Source of the DNA: Multifurca ochricompacta
Lineage: Eukaryota; Basidiomycota; Agaricomycetes; Russulales; Russulaceae
Reading direction: 5' to 3'
Length of the DNA stretch: 64,000 nucleotides
Assembly (NCBI GenBank): GCA_022496185.1
Contig: WTXG01000009.1
Coordinates: 1-64,000, forward strand
Within the stretch, counting starts at the first letter, position 1, and the number at the start of each line of letters is the position of its first letter. The notes beneath the pieces were generated by a model. That model ran no database searches, was not told the origin of the DNA, and worked only from the letters and a program-made list of their open reading frames with translations. Shown piece after piece: positions 60,002 through 64,000 of this stretch. The position numbers and the translations under genes were made by a program.

Positions 60002-63000
60002 TTAAGGGCGGCGGCGACCCTGACGCCTAGATAAGGAGTTGTAATACTGTTTGATAAGTTCAGGGGCATGGCAGTCATTGCTATTTACCCAGGAATTGTC
60101 ACTTGTGGGATATCCTTTCCAGCTGACTAGGAATTGTAAGTTCTGAGAGCGCCCATGGAGTCTGTGATCTAAGATGGCTTCCACTTCGTATTCCTCCTCG
60201 TGGTTTATAATGTCAGGTGGAGGTCTTAAGAAGTTTGGGCCATGTGCATCTGTTTCTTTGTAAGTGGATAGGAGATCAACGTGGAAAACATTGTGGATCT
60301 TCATATGAGGTGGCAAAGATAATCTATAGGCCACTGGAGAGATTTGGTCTAAGATCCGGAACGGGCCATATCGGCGCGGGGCGAGTTTTGTCGAGGGGAA
60401 GTGTGTCTTGATGTTGCGACCTTCGAGCCAGACCTGTGAACCGATGGGGAACTCCGGATAGGATGGGCTCTTAGCGTGTGAACGGAAGGCCGCTTCGGCT
60501 CGCATGCGGGCGTGTCGTAGACTGTTTAGGCGGTCGTCTAGGCGAGGGACGTCTGTGTCGGATAATTCTGCTTTCCAATCCAGTGAAACGCCGTGAAGTA
60601 GTGCGTGTGGAGACAACTTAGTTCGATCGTGTGTCCAAGAATTATGGACATATTCGGCAAGCGGGAGGAAGTCGGCCCATTGATGTTGATCGTTACCGAC
60701 CCAAAGGCGGAGGTATTGTTCTAACCATAAATTCATTCGCTCGCTTGCTCCGTCTGTGCGAGGGTGAAATGCTGTGGAAAGGTTCTGCTGGATCCGGAGG
60801 GTAGTCGCTAGTGCTCGAGAGAATTGAGAAGTGAAGCGCGGATCGCGATCTGAAATGATACGGCGTGGGACGCCGAATAACGGGAATACGTGTCGGTAGT
60901 AAAGTGTCGCAATCCCTTCACCCGTGATGTCTTTCGAGCATGGAATGAATTTAGCCGCTTTTGAACATCCTTGATCTACAATGGTTAGTACTGCGTCGTA
61001 GCGACCCGAGACAGGGAGATCTGTGATGAGGTCCATAGCGATGTATTGGAATGGACCCGCGGACGCTGGTACGTCTAGTGGGAAGAGCGGAACTTTCTTT
61101 ATCAGTCTAGGCTTATTTTCTTGACATAGCGCACACCCGCGAATGTATTCGCGTACGAAGTCCGTAAGTCCTGGACCTTCGTAGTCTTGCTGAATTTTTC
61201 TGATTGTTTTATCAATGCCGGGGTGTCCCGCTAAGACATGATCATGGTGCTGGTGCAGAATGTGCTGTCGTTCGGGCAAGGTTTGGGGAAACGGGAGTTT
61301 ATTGGTTCTGGCTACCCTGACAAATAGCGCCGGTGGTAACAAGGTGACTGCTTCATTGTCATTATGGCCGTGTTCGGCGTCGGGTCTACGCGATAGCATG
61401 TCGGCTACTGTGTGGAGTTTGCCGGGAACATGTTCGAGGGAGAAGTCGAAGTCCGCTAATTCCTGAAGCCACCGTGCTTGGCGTCGGTTAAGTTTTTGCG
61501 GTTCTTTAAAATATTGTAAATTGTTATGATCGGTGCGTACTTGTACCTGGTCTTGGGCACCCAGAAGGTATTGGCGCCATGTTCGGAAGGCGACCATAAT
61601 TGCGAATAGTTCTCGATCATAAATGTCCCAATTTCGTTGGGTGGCGTCCAATGTTTTAGAAAGATATGCGATGGGATGTAGTCGTCCGTCGTGGTCTTTC
61701 TGGCTAAGCGTTGCCCCCGATTGCGAACCCTGATGCGTCTGTATCTACGATGAACGGTTTGGTGAAATCTGGTTGGGCGAGGACGGGTTGCGAAGTCACG
61801 CGTTGTTTTAGAGTGTCAAAGGCGTTTTGTTCGTCAGTTGTCCATTTCCATGGATTCTTCACACTAGTGAGAGCGTTCAGGGGTGCTGCGATTTTACTGA
61901 AGCCTTGTATGAACCGTCTATAGAACTGACAGAACCCAAGGAATGATCTGACTTCCTTAACCGTGGTCGGGGTTTTCCAGGTCGTGATACCCTCAACTTT
62001 TACCGGATCCATATGAACTTGATTCCCTTCTAGGATTAAGCCGAGGTACTCAATTCGTGTTTGTTCGAAGGCACATTTTTCTGGTTTAAGATATAGATCG
62101 AGTTATTGAGTTTATCCAAAATGCGGTGGACTTTAGACCGGTGGTTTACGGGGTCGGAGTCCGTATGTATTAAAATGTCGTCCATATACACCGTAAACCA
62201 GGCCTTTCCCGAAGCGTCGTGTTCATCCAATTCTTCGCGGAACTCCGCGTTCATCATGGTTTGAAATGTTGCTGGAGAGTTGGTTAGTCCGAAAAACATC
62301 ACGTTAGGCTCATAGAGGCCGCGATTAGTTTTGAAAGCCGCCTTCCAACGATCTTCTGGTACGATCCGCACGTTGTTGTAGCCCCAGCGGATATCCATTT
62401 TGGTGAATAGAGTGCTCCCTCGCACGCGATCGATAAGTTCAGGTATGAGGGGTAGTGGATATGTATTTCTGATAGTCCAACTGTTGAGCTTTCGGTAATC
62501 CTGGACGGGACGTAGCTTCCCATCTTTCTTCTTTATGAAGAAGAAGGGGGATGCATAGGGTGATTTGGATTCGGTAATGTATCCCTTCTGTAGATGCTCG
62601 TCTAGGAATTTATTGAGCGCTTCCTGTTCGCCCGGTCCTAATGGATAGATTTTGCAATCTAACGTAGCAGGTGCTTCTGGTTTTAGTTCGATCTTGTGAT
62701 CCCAAGTTCGTGCCGCCGGGAATCGTTGTGCCTCTTGGTCGCTAAAGACTTTTTTGATGCCGATGATATTCCTTCGGAACGATCTGGTCCCAAGTCCGTT
62801 CTGTCGAGTCTTTGGCTTTGATCGCTAATTCTTGTGCTATATTCAGACGTTTAAGTCGGCTGTCAGGTAGGTTGAACGTGAGCGATTGATTGAGGGTTCC
62901 CGTTGTCCAGTCGATATTCGGGTTATTCGCGCAAGCCAGGGGTATCCTAGAATCATTTCGTCCGAGCCGATAGATGCGACGTAGAAGCGATGATTCTGTT

Positions 63001-63295
63001 GTTTGTTATTAGTCGTGACTTTGAGATCTACACATCGTGTGATAGTGTGGGTTTGATTGGGCGATCCGTCTGCGTTCTGGAGCTTTTTCGGAATAGTTAA
63101 TCGTTTCGTGGGGAGGCGATGTTTAATGACCGTCCGATAGTTGATGAAATTTTCGGTTGCACCGCTATCGACAAGTGCTTGTATGTGGGCCTTATTTGTC
63201 GCGTCATGTAAAGGAACAGATACTTTCATTGACTTTAGAGATGATCTATATACATGATGTGAGATTATCGCTCGAATGTAGGCCGTTTCATTCAA
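60002..63295 (-). CDS. gypsy-2 Pol: protease, RT, RNase H, integrase, chromodomain (frame broken)
   Basis: Protease from 63295 (ALVDSGATENFINYRTV, EMILGYPWLA); RT with TLFTKMDIRWGYNNVRI, LTNSPATFQTMMN and YMDDIL (62425-62036); thumb/RNase H with EVRSFLGFCQFYRRFIQGF (62012-61704) and YDRELFAIMVAFRTWRQYL; integrase with HH-CC zinc region (HPGIDKTIRKIQQ, CALCQENKP) and the DDE core (AMDLITDLP, IISDRDPRFTSQF, ASERMNLWLEQYL). The end is a chromodomain (EEYEVEAILDHRLHG, FLVSWKGYPTSDNSWVN), which in chromoviruses targets modified histones. The integrase part (61651-60002) is intact; at least four frame changes lie in 63300-61650. Confidence 0.92.
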
Positions 63296-64000
63296 GCGAT
63301 GTAAAAATCCTCGTCGCCACTAAATTTCTCCTGAAGTTTCTGGCGTTGTTCATCGGTCATGGTCCTCAAGGCTGTGGCGAGCGCGTCGAGGTCGACTGTA
63401 GGCGTGGTTGGCGCGTTAGTGGAGGCGGGCGTTTTTTGCTGGTACCGTCGCAGTTGTGGGCGTTTCGGTGATTGTGGCAGCGCGGGCCGGTGTGGAGGTA
63501 TTCGCACGTGGTTTCTTATTCGGGCAGTCTCGGACCAAATGTCCTCGCCTACCGCATTCGAAACATCGGCCTTCCTTTTTGTATTGTTCTTTCTCTTCGA
63601 CGGTTACCGCCTTTTTTATGACTTCTGGGGTTGTGACATCGTGATCTCGTCGTCGATAGAATGTAAATTTATTGCCACGCGGTGGTGTGTTGGTCGTGGG
63701 TCTCATGCCAAGGGCATCTTTACTGTACAACCAATTAGCGTGATGTTTCCGAGCAGATGCTGCTGCTTCATCGAAGGTTTTGGGCTGATCAAATAATAAC
63801 ATTGTTTGAACGAGACGCGTGGGGAGGCCTCGGTGGAAGTATTGCCGAGCGGCCGGATCATCGATGTGAAGTTCTGCCCTTGTGGCCAGCGTGCGAAATT
63901 CGGCGATATAGTCATCAATATTAGCATCGCGCATTTGTAATCGGTCTAGTGCGCGTAGTGCCTTTTGTCCTGCCGCTACGTCGGCCCATGCTTCTCGGAA
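63292..64000 (-). CDS. gypsy-2 Gag, partial
   Basis: Open to the window edge. It contains DANIDDYIAEFRTLATRAEL, QYFHRGLPTRLVQTML and a CCHC knuckle CFECGRRGHLVRDC. A frame change at ~63420-63450 moves the C-terminal part (TMTDEQRQKLQEKFSGDEDF) to another frame; it ends TGA at 63292-63294, overlapping the start of the protease frame. Confidence 0.9.

Larger units (their letters stand above)
58110..64000 (-). mobile_element. Ty3/gypsy chromovirus gypsy-2 with extra ORF, runs off the window
   Basis: Minus-strand order from the right edge: gag, protease, RT, RNase H, integrase, chromodomain, an extra ORF, polypurine tract, 3' LTR. It is inserted in gypsy-1 RT. The 5' LTR is beyond position 64000. 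Confidence 0.9.

Overview
The window is fungal nuclear DNA. Genes are dense and split by many introns of about 35-120 bases, with GT(A/G)NGT donors and (C/T)AG acceptors. The gene content (CHAT-domain protein, DUF6534-like membrane protein, LOG-type phosphoribohydrolase, T-cell immunomodulatory protein homologue) and chromodomain Ty3/gypsy and Ty1/copia retrotransposons point to a basidiomycete, most likely an Agaricomycete. I do not assign a genus. No rRNA, tRNA or CRISPR array was recognised.

Layout. 1-4500: end of a CHAT-domain gene, a gene-poor stretch, then a C2H2 zinc-finger gene. 5575-19093: a compact housekeeping block: an unrecognised 533-residue protein (-), NTF2 (+), a Rab11/Ypt3-type GTPase (-), a TIP/ITFG1-like FG-GAP protein (+), a second, divergent Rab11 paralogue (-), cytoplasmic tryptophanyl-tRNA synthetase (+) and a LOG-family enzyme (-). 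19094-24038 is gene-poor apart from one doubtful gene. 24039-46951: Vps1 dynamin (-), GH88 hydrolase (+), TATA-binding protein (+), GH31 alpha-glucosidase (+), a DUF6534-like membrane protein (+), a PP2C phosphatase (-) and a Cys-rich single-pass receptor-like protein (+). 46952-50350 is gene-poor and carries an LTR-like repeat pair. 50369-64000 is a three-level nest of LTR retrotransposons: a copia element broken in its RNase H by gypsy-1, whose reverse transcriptase is in turn broken by gypsy-2, which lies on the minus strand and runs off the window.

How genes fit together. Several neighbours are divergent pairs sharing 280-700 bp promoters (unknown/NTF2, RabA/TIP, RabB/TrpRS, Vps1/GH88). 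Two Rab11-type GTPases and Vps1 serve membrane traffic. GH88 and GH31 are secreted carbohydrate hydrolases. No operon or biosynthetic cluster is implied.

Two points govern use of this annotation. First, conserved genes and transposons alike are interrupted by apparent one-base losses, many of them in short homopolymers, nearly all in the direction of a missing base. This looks like systematic under-calling in the assembly more than gene decay, though it cannot be settled from the sequence alone. Second, both Rab paralogues require a 5-nucleotide microexon to encode the P-loop junction, and gypsy-2 carries an extra 396-residue ORF between its chromodomain and its 3' LTR.
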